A stretch of 64,000 nucleotides of DNA. Origin: Paenisporosarcina sp. HGH0030. GTDB taxonomy: Bacteria > Bacillota > Bacilli > Bacillales_A > Planococcaceae. Numbering within the stretch: position 1 is the stretch's first letter; every line of letters begins with the position of its first letter. Location: assembly GCF_000411295.1 (NCBI RefSeq), contig NZ_KE150421.1, positions 683,324-747,323 on the forward strand, given 5' to 3'. The translations under genes were made by a program, and so were the position numbers. This document shows positions 47,800 to 57,042 of the stretch, piece after piece. The notes below the pieces were generated by a model. It worked only from the letters and a program-made list of their open reading frames with translations. It was not told where the DNA came from and did no database searches.

Positions 47800-49284
47800 C
47801 TAAGATAAAATACCCGCTTCTTTTTTCGCTCTGTTCAGGAAGTCGTTCACCATGTTTTTATATGGTTGCTTGTCGAATTGATCGTAATAAGCATTAGACA
47901 TCCGCACTGGATCTCCGAAGAAATAGTACTCATACAGTGCTTGGCGGTTACCGAAGGCACTGATTGAAATATCCCATGCTAAGCGGAATAATTGAACTTT
48001 TTCCTCACCATTGATGTTGGCACCTTGCGTGTAACGATGAACTAATGTTCCGACATCCGTACTACTGAAGTCTGCTTCTGTTGGCAATGCCATCAAGCCG
48101 GATGCGCCAAGAATTTTAATGATTTCATTCATCCGTTGGTACATTTTCGGGTACCAGTTACGGGCTGCGTTCAACGGTTCAAAGTCAGGTGTCATATTGC
48201 CATATTGATCGATTTTGGCGTTGTGTTCAGCGCGGAATAGGTGAGAACGCATCACTTCCAAAATGACCATGATTTCGCTCGCTTTTTCTTTTACATGCAT
48301 GAACTGATCAATTCCGATTGCTTCCATCATGTTGACGACCACACCGAGAATGAACTCTGTTTTCACCGTGTTTTTGGCGATGACTTGATGCGTCATATGT
48401 ATGACCGCATTCGTTTCCGTATACGTGCGATTACAGATGTTTGTACTTTCGCTTACAAATACTCTTTCCCATGGAACAAACACGTCTTCAAACGAGATAA
48501 TCGCATCACTTTCGTCAAAACGGGCACCGAGCGGATGATCCCATTTGCTCTTCCCATAGTCGAATGATTCACGAGACAGGAATTTCAGCCCTGCCGTATT
48601 ATTTGGAATAGCGAATGCGAAAGCATACGGATCGTCCGTCGTTCCTGGAGTCCGATTGATAGTGGAAGGGAAAACGACCAGTTCGTCAGTGATACCACCT
48701 AAAGTGGCCAACAGGCGGCAACCGTTTACGATAATTCCGTCTGGTGTCTTTTTGGTTATACGTGCGGAAAGTGTAGGATCTTTTTGATCCGATTGAGTCA
48801 ATGTCGATCGGTTCACTTGTGGGTGGATTAATGTATGAGTTAAGCTGATGTCATTTTCACGTGCATATTCATAATAGTCTCTGGCATTTTTGGCAAATTG
48901 CTTACTGCCGCCACCTTCTTGTGCGAAGAATTCACTGGCAGTACCAAAAGCCATAATGCTTGTATTTAAATAGTCTGGAGAACGTCCCATCATGCCGCCG
49001 GAAAAACCAGCCCATTCGGAATGCATTTCACGTCTTCTAAATAAATCTTCTTTGGTTTTCGGTGCAATAAAGGAAAGCCCAACTTTTTTGCCTGAAGTCG
49101 GTGAAGTATAAAGCATCTTCTCTGGCTTCTCATGTTGCAGATCATATAGTCCAGCTACACTTTCCACGACGTTTTTAAAGGCAGGGTGTGTCGTGACGTC
49201 TTCCACTTTCTCCCCGTGAATCCACACTTCAGTGTTCCGTTTTTTTATGCCTTCGATATATTCTTTTCCTGTACGAGCGCCCAT
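47800..49284 (-). CDS. hpaB: 4-hydroxyphenylacetate 3-monooxygenase oxygenase (HpaB)
   Basis: A 494-residue FADH2-dependent oxygenase of the acyl-CoA-dehydrogenase fold that hydroxylates 4-hydroxyphenylacetate to homoprotocatechuate with HpaC. Family motifs: RTGKEYIEGI at the N terminus, GFSGGMMGRSPDYLN, ISLTHTLIHPQVNRS, FEDVFVPWERVFV, and ANINGEEKVQLFRLAWDI. Strong GGAGG ribosome binding site. It is the committed step joining the upstream amino-acid arm to ring cleavage. Confidence 0.95.
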   Translation of the reverse strand: MGARTGKEYIEGIKKRNTEVWIHGEKVEDVTTHPAFKNVVESVAGLYDLQHEKPEKMLYTSPTSGKKVGLSFIAPKTKEDLFRRREMHSEWAGFSGGMMGRSPDYLNTSIMAFGTASEFFAQEGGGSKQFAKNARDYYEYARENDISLTHTLIHPQVNRSTLTQSDQKDPTLSARITKKTPDGIIVNGCRLLATLGGITDELVVFPSTINRTPGTTDDPYAFAFAIPNNTAGLKFLSRESFDYGKSKWDHPLGARFDESDAIISFEDVFVPWERVFVSESTNICNRTYTETNAVIHMTHQVIAKNTVKTEFILGVVVNMMEAIGIDQFMHVKEKASEIMVILEVMRSHLFRAEHNAKIDQYGNMTPDFEPLNAARNWYPKMYQRMNEIIKILGASGLMALPTEADFSSTDVGTLVHRYTQGANINGEEKVQLFRLAWDISISAFGNRQALYEYYFFGDPVRMSNAYYDQFDKQPYKNMVNDFLNRAKKEAGILS

Positions 49285-49386
49285 TTAATTCCCTCCTATT
49301 TCGGTTCTATCTATACTGACTTTGATAGTAATTTTAATTTTCAAATTTTTACATCTAAAACGATGCATAAATCAGAGCATAGTCTT

Positions 49387-49770
49387 CTATTTAAATCGTG
49401 CATGGATATTATTTTGCTTATATGTGCCGGCCTCACTGAATTCGATCAGTTCCATCGACAATGCCAAGTAACGTTTGGACATGAGTTCCGAAAAATGATT
49501 TTTCAATACGGCAAATAATGCAACGCAAGCTTCTTTTTTAACTTCTACCGAACGTCCTGCTCCTATTTTCAACACGGCATGGACAAAAGCATCGTCTTCA
49601 GACCCGTCAGCAACCCGGTAATCTTTTAATTCAATTGCCCTTGAACGGATGCCCCCTATAGGGAAAACGGAGTCCCGTGAAATGAGGACCTTATGAACTT
49701 CTTCAAATAGCAGCGCGATATTCGCCTCATTTTTGATATTATCCGTATATTCCACTGTAAAATGCGGCAT
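49387..49770 (-). CDS. hpaF: 5-carboxymethyl-2-hydroxymuconate isomerase (HpaF)
   Basis: A 127-residue member of the tautomerase superfamily. The catalytic N-terminal proline follows the initiator Met (MPHFTVEYTDN), and the mid-chain Arg residues (PIGGIRSRAIELKDY, GAGRSVEVK) match HpaF. It converts the 2-hydroxymuconate to its oxo isomer. AGGAGG precedes ATG 49770. It sits 102 nt ahead of hpaB. Confidence 0.93.
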   Translation of the reverse strand: MPHFTVEYTDNIKNEANIALLFEEVHKVLISRDSVFPIGGIRSRAIELKDYRVADGSEDDAFVHAVLKIGAGRSVEVKKEACVALFAVLKNHFSELMSKRYLALSMELIEFSEAGTYKQNNIHARFK

Positions 49771-49790
49771 GCGGTTTCCTCCTGTTCACG

Positions 49791-50549
49791 TTACCGGTTC
49801 GAGAACGCTTCATCCCCGATAATGGTATTGACCAATCGTCCGATTCCTTCAATTTCTGTCACGACTTCATCACCGACAGCAGTATCGACGGACCCTTTAG
49901 GAGTGCCTGTAAGAATGACATCATTCTCACTCAATGTCATGAAGCTGCTTAAATATTCTATGAGCGTCGGAATATCAAAAATCATATCCGCTGTCGTTCC
50001 TTCTTGAACAAGCTTGTTATTGACATGGGTAGTCAACTTCAATTCCATCGGATTGGCCACATCATTCGCATCGATGAGCCAAGGACCAAATGGTGTACAC
50101 GTATCGCGGTTTTTGACACGCAAATTCGGACGGTAATAGTTTTCAAGATAATCTCGAATCGCGTAATCATTTGCTACACTGTAACCTTTGACATACTGAT
50201 AAGCCTCTTCTTTTTTTACATTGCGAGCAGTCTTTCCGATAATGACGGCCAATTCGCATTCATAATGCATGTACGTGACGTCAGAAGGGCGACGGGTATA
50301 TGCATTATGGCCGATAAACGTATTCGGTCCCTTCAGAAAAACCAATGGTTCTGATGGTGCATCAAATGCCAGTTCGGCTGCGTGATCCGCGTAGTTAAGC
50401 CCTAAAGCAAATACGGTACGCGGGACGATTGGCGTCAACCATACAACATCACGTTCTTCTACAATCCGTCCGTCATCAAGCTTCAGGCGGCCTTCCCATT
50501 CAATCGCTTTGTGGATTGCGCCTTCACAGGATATCCGTGCTGTTCTCAT
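49791..50549 (-). CDS. hpaG: Fumarylacetoacetase-fold isomerase, C-terminal HpaG half
   Basis: A 252-residue FAH-superfamily enzyme with the metal-binding signature YADHAAEL, YECELAVIIGKTA, PFGPWLIDAND and ILTGTPKGSV. It corresponds to the second half of E. coli HpaG (2-hydroxyhepta-2,4-diene-1,7-dioate isomerase/5-carboxymethyl-2-oxo-hex-3-ene-1,7-dioate decarboxylase), here encoded separately. ATG 50549 (8 nt from GGAGG) overlaps the preceding gene by 4 nt (ATGA), so the halves are coupled. Confidence 0.9.
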   Translation of the reverse strand: MRTARISCEGAIHKAIEWEGRLKLDDGRIVEERDVVWLTPIVPRTVFALGLNYADHAAELAFDAPSEPLVFLKGPNTFIGHNAYTRRPSDVTYMHYECELAVIIGKTARNVKKEEAYQYVKGYSVANDYAIRDYLENYYRPNLRVKNRDTCTPFGPWLIDANDVANPMELKLTTHVNNKLVQEGTTADMIFDIPTLIEYLSSFMTLSENDVILTGTPKGSVDTAVGDEVVTEIEGIGRLVNTIIGDEAFSNR

Positions 50550-51337
50550 TGCGGCCACCTCCGGTTGAAAGATTCTTCGTCAACCAGTTCATTTTCTAGT
50601 TTGCCGACACCCTCTATCTCAATCCGGACTTTATCTCCGACTATTGCAAGTGGCGCATCTTCTGGTACCCCTACGAGCAATACGTCTCCTGGACTCAATG
50701 TCATAAATTCAGTCACGTCAGCAAGTAAACGGGCAACGGGGCGAATTAAATTCTTTGTTGAATTTTCCTGTCGCAGTTCATTGTTGATGAACACACGGAT
50801 GGTTACATCATCCGGATTTTTCATTTCGTCCCTATCAATAACCCATGGTCCGATTGGACAAAATCCATCGCGGCATTTTTGTTGTACAGCTGGACGGAAT
50901 AGGCTTGTATGCGGAACGCTCACGTCGTTAACGATCGTATAGCCTGCCACATAATCCATTGCTGTTTCTTCCGTTACCGCAACTGCTGTTTTGCCGATGA
51001 CAATTCCAAGTGAAGCACCCATTTCAAGTTTCGATTCGCTTTTAGGAACTGGTATGCCTGCTCCATATCGATTCAATGTATTTTCAGGTTTAATGTATAA
51101 AACAGGAGCAACTGGAGGCGAAAGGTATGGTTTATCATTGACCTTATCACCAAGTCTTTCAAGGCCACCATGAAAGTTCAATAATGTACCATAAACCGTT
51201 CCAGTAACGGGGTTGTCCAAGGGTATATCGTTTATACCAAACTCATTACCTTCAAATTCGATTGAATTTGTTTCTGTATTCACAGATACGGAAGATAATT
51301 CTCTTGAATCAGTTCTTTTGATCTTTGCATTAAGCAT
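50546..51337 (-). CDS. hpaG: Fumarylacetoacetase-fold decarboxylase, N-terminal HpaG half
   Basis: A 263-residue FAH-superfamily protein: GTLLNFHGGLERLGDKV, SKLEMGASLGIVIGKTAVAV, GFCPIGPWVIDRDEM and VLLVGVPEDAPLA. It matches the first half of enterobacterial HpaG, with a non-canonical metal region (DE-E replaced). First gene of the hpa operon. ATG 51337 is 8 nt from AAGGAG, preferred over GTG 51346. Which half carries which activity is not provable from sequence. Confidence 0.88.
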   Translation of the reverse strand: MLNAKIKRTDSRELSSVSVNTETNSIEFEGNEFGINDIPLDNPVTGTVYGTLLNFHGGLERLGDKVNDKPYLSPPVAPVLYIKPENTLNRYGAGIPVPKSESKLEMGASLGIVIGKTAVAVTEETAMDYVAGYTIVNDVSVPHTSLFRPAVQQKCRDGFCPIGPWVIDRDEMKNPDDVTIRVFINNELRQENSTKNLIRPVARLLADVTEFMTLSPGDVLLVGVPEDAPLAIVGDKVRIEIEGVGKLENELVDEESFNRRWPQ

Positions 51338-51376
51338 TCGAATCACTCCTTAAGTTATTAAACTAGTTGTTTATCG

Positions 51377-51430
51377 GTTCAATAACTACAAGTATATAAA
51401 ATTGAACATGTTTAAGAATGAGACTCATTC
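51377..51430 (-). promoter_or_regulatory. Promoter-operator region of the hpa operon
   Basis: On the minus strand a TATACT -10 (51391-51396) has a poor -35. It is flanked by inverted arms GTTCAAT (51377-51383) and ATTGAAC (51401-51407). Upstream lies a perfect palindrome GAATGAG-A-CTCATTC (51416-51430). Both look like regulator sites for the operon starting at 51337. The regulator gene is not in the window. Confidence 0.5.
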
Positions 51431-51458
51431 AGAACTCACTTTGAAAAGGCATCCTGAA

Positions 51459-52256
51459 TCAAACAGACAATAAGGCTTTATCACTGGTAAGTTTTTCGCC
51501 ACGTATACGTTGGAATTCATCCATTAGTTTAGGAATGGTCAAATTCTTCTTCTCTTGTGCGTCAAATTCCAAAATAATTTGTCCTTTGTCCATCATGATT
51601 AATCTATTTCCTAAGTCCAAAGCTTGTTGCATATTATGCGTGATCATCAGCGTGGTTAGTTGATCCTTTTCAACCAGTTGTTTTGTTAAATTGGTAATCA
51701 GTTCCGCACGGGAAGGATCCAGTGCCGCTGTATGTTCATCCAATAGTAAAATCGACGGTTGTGTAAAGGTTGCCATTAATAGAGAAAGAGCTTGTCTTTC
51801 ACCACCTGAAAGCAAACCCACTTTCGCATTCAAGCGGTTTTCAAGATTTAAATGAAGTGTTTCAAGAGATGTACGAAATAATTCCCGTCGTTTCCTGTCA
51901 ACACCGATTCTTAATAAACGTTTCTTATTGCGTGAATAGGCCATTGCTAGATTTTCTTCGATTGTCATCGAAGGTGCTGTACCAGCCATCGGGTCTTGAA
52001 ATACACGTCCAATCATCTGCGAACGCTTATACTCCGGCATTCTTGTAACATTTTTATTGGAGATTTCTATTTCACCAAAATCAGGAGACAAAGCGCCGGA
52101 AATCATATTCAACATAGTGGATTTCCCTGCGCCATTGCTTCCGATAACCGTCATGAAATCACCTGGATTTAAATGGAGATTAATCTGGTCCAAAGCGATT
52201 TTTTCATCTGGTGTGGCTTCATTGAATAATTTGTTAATCTGGACGAGTTTCAGCAA
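51459..52256 (-). CDS. ABC transporter ATP-binding protein (TrpZ/LivG-like)
   Basis: A 265-residue ATPase: Walker A IGSNGAGKST (about 38-47), signature LLSGGERQALSLL, Walker B SILLLDEHTAALD (with His in place of the usual Pro) and MITHNMQQA. It energises the permease encoded upstream, whose gene overlaps by 23 nt. TTG 52256 with GGGGGAG 6 nt away is the start. Part of an importer between the 2-oxoacid dehydrogenase and hpa genes, probably for an aromatic compound. Confidence 0.88.
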   Translation of the reverse strand: MLKLVQINKLFNEATPDEKIALDQINLHLNPGDFMTVIGSNGAGKSTMLNMISGALSPDFGEIEISNKNVTRMPEYKRSQMIGRVFQDPMAGTAPSMTIEENLAMAYSRNKKRLLRIGVDRKRRELFRTSLETLHLNLENRLNAKVGLLSGGERQALSLLMATFTQPSILLLDEHTAALDPSRAELITNLTKQLVEKDQLTTLMITHNMQQALDLGNRLIMMDKGQIILEFDAQEKKNLTIPKLMDEFQRIRGEKLTSDKALLSV

Positions 52257-53280
52257 CTGCAGCTCCCCCTTTTGAACGCGATTGAAACTCCATTAACCGT
52301 TCCGCATGCCGTTTGGCTTTTCTGCTTTTCTCTCTTCGTTTATCAAAGTATTGAGGGAGGATCAATGCGCCGATTACAATAACCGCTGTAATCAATTTCA
52401 TGTCTCCCGTATCAAGAAAGTCCACTCTCAGTGCCCATCCGAGTACAATTCGATAAATAATAGCTCCTGCTATAACGGCAAATGTCGTACGGACAATGGT
52501 TTTCGTCCCGAATATTGCTTCACCGATAATTACGGAAGCTAGACCAATGATGATCATTCCTATTCCCATCCCAATATCGGCAAACTTCGCATATTGAGCA
52601 ATCAATGCACCTGAGAATGCCACCAGAGCATTGGAGAAACCAAGTCCTACAATAATGAGTGTGTCAGTATTGGCTGACAGGCTACGGATCATTTTCTTAT
52701 TATCGCCGGTCGCTCTAATCGCTAGGCCAATTTCGGTTCTTAAGAACCAATCAACCACAAATTTAATGAGCAACACGATGATGGTCATAATGAATAATGT
52801 ACCCCAGGTAGCTGGCAAATGCTGTACCCCCAGCATGCTGAGGAAATTATTCACCGCGGTGTCGATTCCAAGAGAACCCCAAAAAGATTGGAATTGATTG
52901 AACATTGACTCTGCATTTAGTAAAGGGATATTCGGACGACCTATGGAATTTTCCGAGGTCAGTCCCATTATTCGAAGATTAAGGGAATACAACGCAATCA
53001 TCATCAAAATCCCGGAAAGTAGAGCATTGATTTTCCCTTTCGTATGTAGAAGGCCGGTGACACAGCCTGCAAGAAAACCGACAATGACGGCAAGCGCCGT
53101 CGCTGCCACTGGATGATATCCTAAGGTGATCATCGTGGCAGCAACCGCAGCTCCTGATACAAAACTTCCGTCAACGGTTAAATCCGGAAAATCCAAAACA
53201 CGAAATGAAATATATACACCAAGTGCCATGATTGCATAGATGATTCCTTGCTCCACAGAGCCAAATACTGCTGAAAACAT
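52234..53280 (-). CDS. ABC transporter permease (BPD_transp_2/TrpY-like)
   Basis: A 348-residue permease with about eight to nine helices, of the branched-chain/purine type seen with PF04392-type binding proteins: YISFRVLDFPDLTVDGSF, FLAGCVTGLLHTKGKINALLSG and AIRATGDNKKMIRSLSAN (the cytoplasmic coupling loop). Its gene is 18 nt downstream of the binding protein gene. The hydrophilic basic C terminus (KRREKSRKAKRHAERLM) is longer than usual. Confidence 0.88.
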   Translation of the reverse strand: MFSAVFGSVEQGIIYAIMALGVYISFRVLDFPDLTVDGSFVSGAAVAATMITLGYHPVAATALAVIVGFLAGCVTGLLHTKGKINALLSGILMMIALYSLNLRIMGLTSENSIGRPNIPLLNAESMFNQFQSFWGSLGIDTAVNNFLSMLGVQHLPATWGTLFIMTIIVLLIKFVVDWFLRTEIGLAIRATGDNKKMIRSLSANTDTLIIVGLGFSNALVAFSGALIAQYAKFADIGMGIGMIIIGLASVIIGEAIFGTKTIVRTTFAVIAGAIIYRIVLGWALRVDFLDTGDMKLITAVIVIGALILPQYFDKRREKSRKAKRHAERLMEFQSRSKGGAAVAETRPD

Positions 53281-53298
53281 GTAGAATCACCTCCTGAT

Positions 53299-54279
53299 TT
53301 ATTTGCTGAATTCAGCTTTCCACTCGTCTTTTATCTCAAGTCCGATTGTTTCCGCTGTATCTTTGTTCATGATGAATTTTAACTTTTGTGGAATGTCTAC
53401 TGGAATTTCGGCTGGCTTACTTTCACCTTTAAGGATTTTCACAGCTTTTTGACCAGCTTCGTACCCGATGTCATAGTATTCAAATCCATATGCAGCTAAA
53501 CCGCCTCGTTTAACAGAATCGAATTCACCGACCATCATCGGCAATTTATTTTCATTTGCGACGGCAATGACCGATTCAAGCGCAGAAACAACAGTATTAT
53601 CTGTAATGATGTACAAAGAGTCTACTTTGCCGATCAATGATTCTGTTGCTTGTTTTACATCTGCAGACGTTGCAACCGATGCCTCAACAACCGTCATATC
53701 CATATCTTTCAGCATCGCCTTGACCGCATCCACTTGGGCACGTGAATTTTGCTCTCCTGAGTTGAAAACCATCCCAACTTTTTTAGCTCCTAATTCCTCT
53801 TTCAGGAACTTCATCGTATTGGAAATCGCATCAGGATGACTATCAATCGTTCCTGTTACATTACCGCCCGGTTTTTCCATCGATTCGACAAGCTCTGCCC
53901 CAACTGCATCTGTTACTGAAGTGAAGACAATTGGAATATCACTTGTTTTACTCAAAGCAGCCTGTGCACTTGGTGTTGAATTTGCAAAAATTAAATCAAC
54001 ATTCGCACTGACAAGGTTGTCTGCTATAGTCGTGTTGATACTTGGATCACCTTGTGCAATTTGAACATCGTACTCTGCTTCAATCCCTGCATCTTCCAAA
54101 GCTTTTTTGAAGCCATCGTAAGCTGCATTTAAGGAAGGGTGCTCGACAATTTGTGTTACACCAATCTTGAATGTCTTATTTTCACTTGATGAATTCGTCT
54201 TTTCCCCATCTCCACATGCCCCTAGAAGCAATGCGGAACCGAGTAGTACAACTCCGATTTTTTTCAGACCATACTTCAT
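53299..54279 (-). CDS. ABC transporter substrate-binding lipoprotein (TrpX-like)
   Basis: A 326-residue lipoprotein with signal MKYGLKKIGVVLLGSALLLGAC and a periplasmic-binding fold of the PF04392 family: FKIGVTQIVEHPSLNAAYDG, LVSANVDLIFANSTPSAQAAL, PIVFTSVTDAVGA and AYGFEYYDIGYEAGQKA. TrpX relatives bind aromatic amino acids or related small molecules. ATG 54279 behind AGGGGGA is chosen; the longer frame adds 29 residues that would bury the signal peptide. Ligand inferred (tyrosine, phenylalanine or an arylacetate). Confidence 0.88.
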   Translation of the reverse strand: MKYGLKKIGVVLLGSALLLGACGDGEKTNSSSENKTFKIGVTQIVEHPSLNAAYDGFKKALEDAGIEAEYDVQIAQGDPSINTTIADNLVSANVDLIFANSTPSAQAALSKTSDIPIVFTSVTDAVGAELVESMEKPGGNVTGTIDSHPDAISNTMKFLKEELGAKKVGMVFNSGEQNSRAQVDAVKAMLKDMDMTVVEASVATSADVKQATESLIGKVDSLYIITDNTVVSALESVIAVANENKLPMMVGEFDSVKRGGLAAYGFEYYDIGYEAGQKAVKILKGESKPAEIPVDIPQKLKFIMNKDTAETIGLEIKDEWKAEFSK

Positions 54280-54362
54280 TACAATTCCCCCTACAAGATT
54301 AGTTATATTTTCAAACTTGAAACCAAAGGAATGAATGCTACTGTGAAAAATTGTTTCTCGAT

Positions 54363-55802
54363 TCAAATGATTAATAAATCTTTCTTCTTAGCAGGTGCGG
54401 CATGGATGGCTTGTCCGATTAATCCTTCCACCGCTTCAAGCATGCCCTCACCCATTCCCGGATGAGCATAATGAGGGAATTTGACGTCTTCTTCTTTTGC
54501 GGCCATTTCTAGTAACTGCACAAAGGAACTGGACATTTCGATAGCCCCTTCTCCGATCATATGAATCCCGCTAATAATTTCTGTTGCGGGATCGGAAATC
54601 ACTTTGATGAAACCATCCTTTTTTCCAGTTATGGCTGCGTAGCCGTTGCCGCCAAGAGGGTATTGACTGACCCGAACATCGAACCCAAAGTTGCGGGCGT
54701 TCACTTCAGTAAGACCAACCGAAACAATCGGTGGAATGGTATGTGCCACAATAGGCATGAAAGTCATGTCGACTTCAGGTTTATGTCCGACAATCGCTTC
54801 AACCGCAGCTTTTCCTTGTTTAATTGCTTTAATTGCCATCAAAGGACCTTCGGTTACATCTCCTATTGCGTAAATGGATGGAATCGATGAACGCATAGAT
54901 GCGTCGACGTGAATGTAGCCTTCCTCCGTTTGTGCAACACCGATGCGGCCTATGCCAAGTGGTTTAATATTTGGTTTTCGGTATCCCGTTACAAAAAGAT
55001 GAGAGCCGTGAATCGTTTCTTCGACGTTTTTGTCATTTTTGAACGTAACAGCAATTTCATGATCATGATCTTCAGTAGAGAGCAATTGAGCATCTTTATA
55101 GATATTTATTTTTCTACGTTTAAATAAACGTAGCAATTCTTTATGGATGGATTCATCAAAAGCAAAATTTGCTTTGTCCTCAAATAGAATGCTCACTTTT
55201 GCACCCAGTGCCGCAAAACTAGAAGCCACTTCAAGGGCAATATAATCCTGTCCTGAAACGACCAAGTGCTCTGGCATTTCATTGAGTTCAAATATTTCGT
55301 GTGATAACAGTATTCGTTTACTTTTTACTTTGATGGAGTCCGGCAGAATTGGAGAACTCCCGGTTGCAATGATCGCCTGCTCGAATTCAAAAATATCGAA
55401 CTGATGACCATTTTCTACACCGATTTTGTCTGCTCCGAGAAAAGTAGCTTTGCCTTGAATCACTTCAATTTTATTGTTTTTACAGAGACTTTCGACGCCT
55501 GTTCTAAGACCATTAATTGCTTTGTCTTTATAACTCAGCAGCTTAGTCAAATTGAAAGTATCATCACCTTCACCAATCCCAAGTTCGTGTAAATGGTCCG
55601 TTTCTTCCCGTTTCTTTGCCGCGTGGGTAAAGATTTTTGAAGGGATACAGCCTTTGTTCAGACAAACCCCGCCCATGTAGGACTGTTCAATCAAAGTAAC
55701 CGACAACCCAAGCTGCGCACCTCGTATCGCTGCAGAATATCCACCCGGTCCCCCGCCGATGATGATGAGATTTCGTTGTTGACTGATTTCACCGACAACC
55801 AT
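54363..55802 (-). CDS. Dihydrolipoamide dehydrogenase (E3)
   Basis: A 479-residue FAD/NAD flavoprotein that reoxidises the lipoyl group of E2. FAD-binding GGGPGGYSAA, redox-active disulfide GGVCLNKGCIPSK, second FAD motif IYAIGDVTEGP and the C-terminal catalytic HAHPGMGEG (His-Glu pair, reading YAHPGMGEGML) are visible. It is the last gene of the complex, 2 nt after E2. A dedicated E3 is usual for branched-chain or substrate-specific 2-oxoacid dehydrogenases. Confidence 0.93.
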   Translation of the reverse strand: MVVGEISQQRNLIIIGGGPGGYSAAIRGAQLGLSVTLIEQSYMGGVCLNKGCIPSKIFTHAAKKREETDHLHELGIGEGDDTFNLTKLLSYKDKAINGLRTGVESLCKNNKIEVIQGKATFLGADKIGVENGHQFDIFEFEQAIIATGSSPILPDSIKVKSKRILLSHEIFELNEMPEHLVVSGQDYIALEVASSFAALGAKVSILFEDKANFAFDESIHKELLRLFKRRKINIYKDAQLLSTEDHDHEIAVTFKNDKNVEETIHGSHLFVTGYRKPNIKPLGIGRIGVAQTEEGYIHVDASMRSSIPSIYAIGDVTEGPLMAIKAIKQGKAAVEAIVGHKPEVDMTFMPIVAHTIPPIVSVGLTEVNARNFGFDVRVSQYPLGGNGYAAITGKKDGFIKVISDPATEIISGIHMIGEGAIEMSSSFVQLLEMAAKEEDVKFPHYAHPGMGEGMLEAVEGLIGQAIHAAPAKKKDLLII

Positions 55803-55803
55803 A

Positions 55804-57030
55804 TTAAATCATCTCCATCATCAGTTTATGTGGGTGTTCAATAAGGCTCGCAAAGCGGTTTGTAAATGCTACAGCGGTTGCACCATCTGCGACTCTGTGG
55901 TCAAAAGCCATGGAAAGTGTCATGATATGACCAATGACAATTTCATCCAGCTCATTGACGATCGGCTGTTTTTTAGTTTTATGGAAAGCAATCAATGCCG
56001 TTTCCGGATAGTTGATAATAGGTGTAGCCCCTGTACTACCCAGCGGACCGACATTACTTACAGTAAATGTGCTGTTCTGCATTTCAAACGGCTGCAGTTT
56101 CCCGGAAACCGCTCTTTCTGTCAAATCTTTTACATCTGCATGAATCGTTTTAATCGATTTCTTATCCGCATCGTGAACGACAGGAACAATCAAGCCGCTA
56201 TCTGTGTTTGTGGCGATCCCGATATGATAATTTTTCTTAAGAAGAATCCGACTGTTCTCTTCATCAAGTTCAGCATTGAAAATTGGGAAGTCTTTTAATG
56301 AAATTACTAGAGCTTTAATGAGGAAAGCAGAGACGCTGACCGATTCACCGGACGCTTTCAATTCTTCTCTCATTTTAAATAAGTTCGTCATGTTCACTTC
56401 ATCAAAATGGGTAACATGCGGAATTGTGAATAATGATTTCGTCATCTTTTCCGCAATTTTTTTGCGTATGCCTTTAAACGGAATTTCATCAGGTGTTTCC
56501 TGACGAACTGCTGACTGAGGGACCGCCATAACTGATTCTTGATAAGTTTCAGTTTGATGACCTTTCAGGAATCGATAAACATCTTCCTCCGTCACTCTTC
56601 CAGATGGATCAGATGCTTGGACATCTTCTATATTAATGTTATGTTCACGCGCAATTTTACGAGTGTATGGCGCTGCCAAGACACGGGTGAAAGTCGTCTG
56701 AATATTCTTCTCTTTAAAGACAGTTGGAGTAATCATTTCGTTTTTTACTTCCTGTTTCATTTCAGGGGATGTTTTTTGTACTGTTTTTACTGATTCATCC
56801 GCTTCGATATAAATCAGGCTAGTTCCGACTCTAACCGTTTCGCCGGCATCGATAATGATTTTTTTTACGATACCTGAGCAGGGAGAAGTAAGTTCTGCAA
56901 CCATTTTATCGGTCTGTACTTCAACAAGTGGTTGATCCGTACGTACGGAGTCCCCAACTTTAACCAAGTAATGGACAATCTCTCCTTCGGTCATCCCTTC
57001 TCCAATGTCATGTAGTTTTACTTCGAGCAT
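55804..57030 (-). CDS. Dihydrolipoamide acyltransferase (E2) of a 2-oxoacid dehydrogenase complex
   Basis: A 408-residue E2. The N-terminal lipoyl domain has the modifiable Lys42 in EVQTDKMVAEL. The peripheral-subunit binding domain lies around 117-155 (AAPYTRKIAREHNI, then DPSGRVTEEDVYRF). The catalytic core ends with AFDHRVADGATAVAF (His-Asp active site). It transfers the acyl group to CoA. A single lipoyl domain is typical of the BkdB type. Acyl specificity is inferred as arylacetyl from the genomic context. Confidence 0.93.
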   Translation of the reverse strand: MLEVKLHDIGEGMTEGEIVHYLVKVGDSVRTDQPLVEVQTDKMVAELTSPCSGIVKKIIIDAGETVRVGTSLIYIEADESVKTVQKTSPEMKQEVKNEMITPTVFKEKNIQTTFTRVLAAPYTRKIAREHNINIEDVQASDPSGRVTEEDVYRFLKGHQTETYQESVMAVPQSAVRQETPDEIPFKGIRKKIAEKMTKSLFTIPHVTHFDEVNMTNLFKMREELKASGESVSVSAFLIKALVISLKDFPIFNAELDEENSRILLKKNYHIGIATNTDSGLIVPVVHDADKKSIKTIHADVKDLTERAVSGKLQPFEMQNSTFTVSNVGPLGSTGATPIINYPETALIAFHKTKKQPIVNELDEIVIGHIMTLSMAFDHRVADGATAVAFTNRFASLIEHPHKLMMEMI

Positions 57031-57042
57031 GGCATTTCCCCC

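Noticed and set aside
55828-56298. 156-codon plus-strand frame opposite the E2 gene
   Set aside because: It is a shadow of the acyltransferase gene, with no ribosome binding site and Cys/Phe-rich antisense composition.
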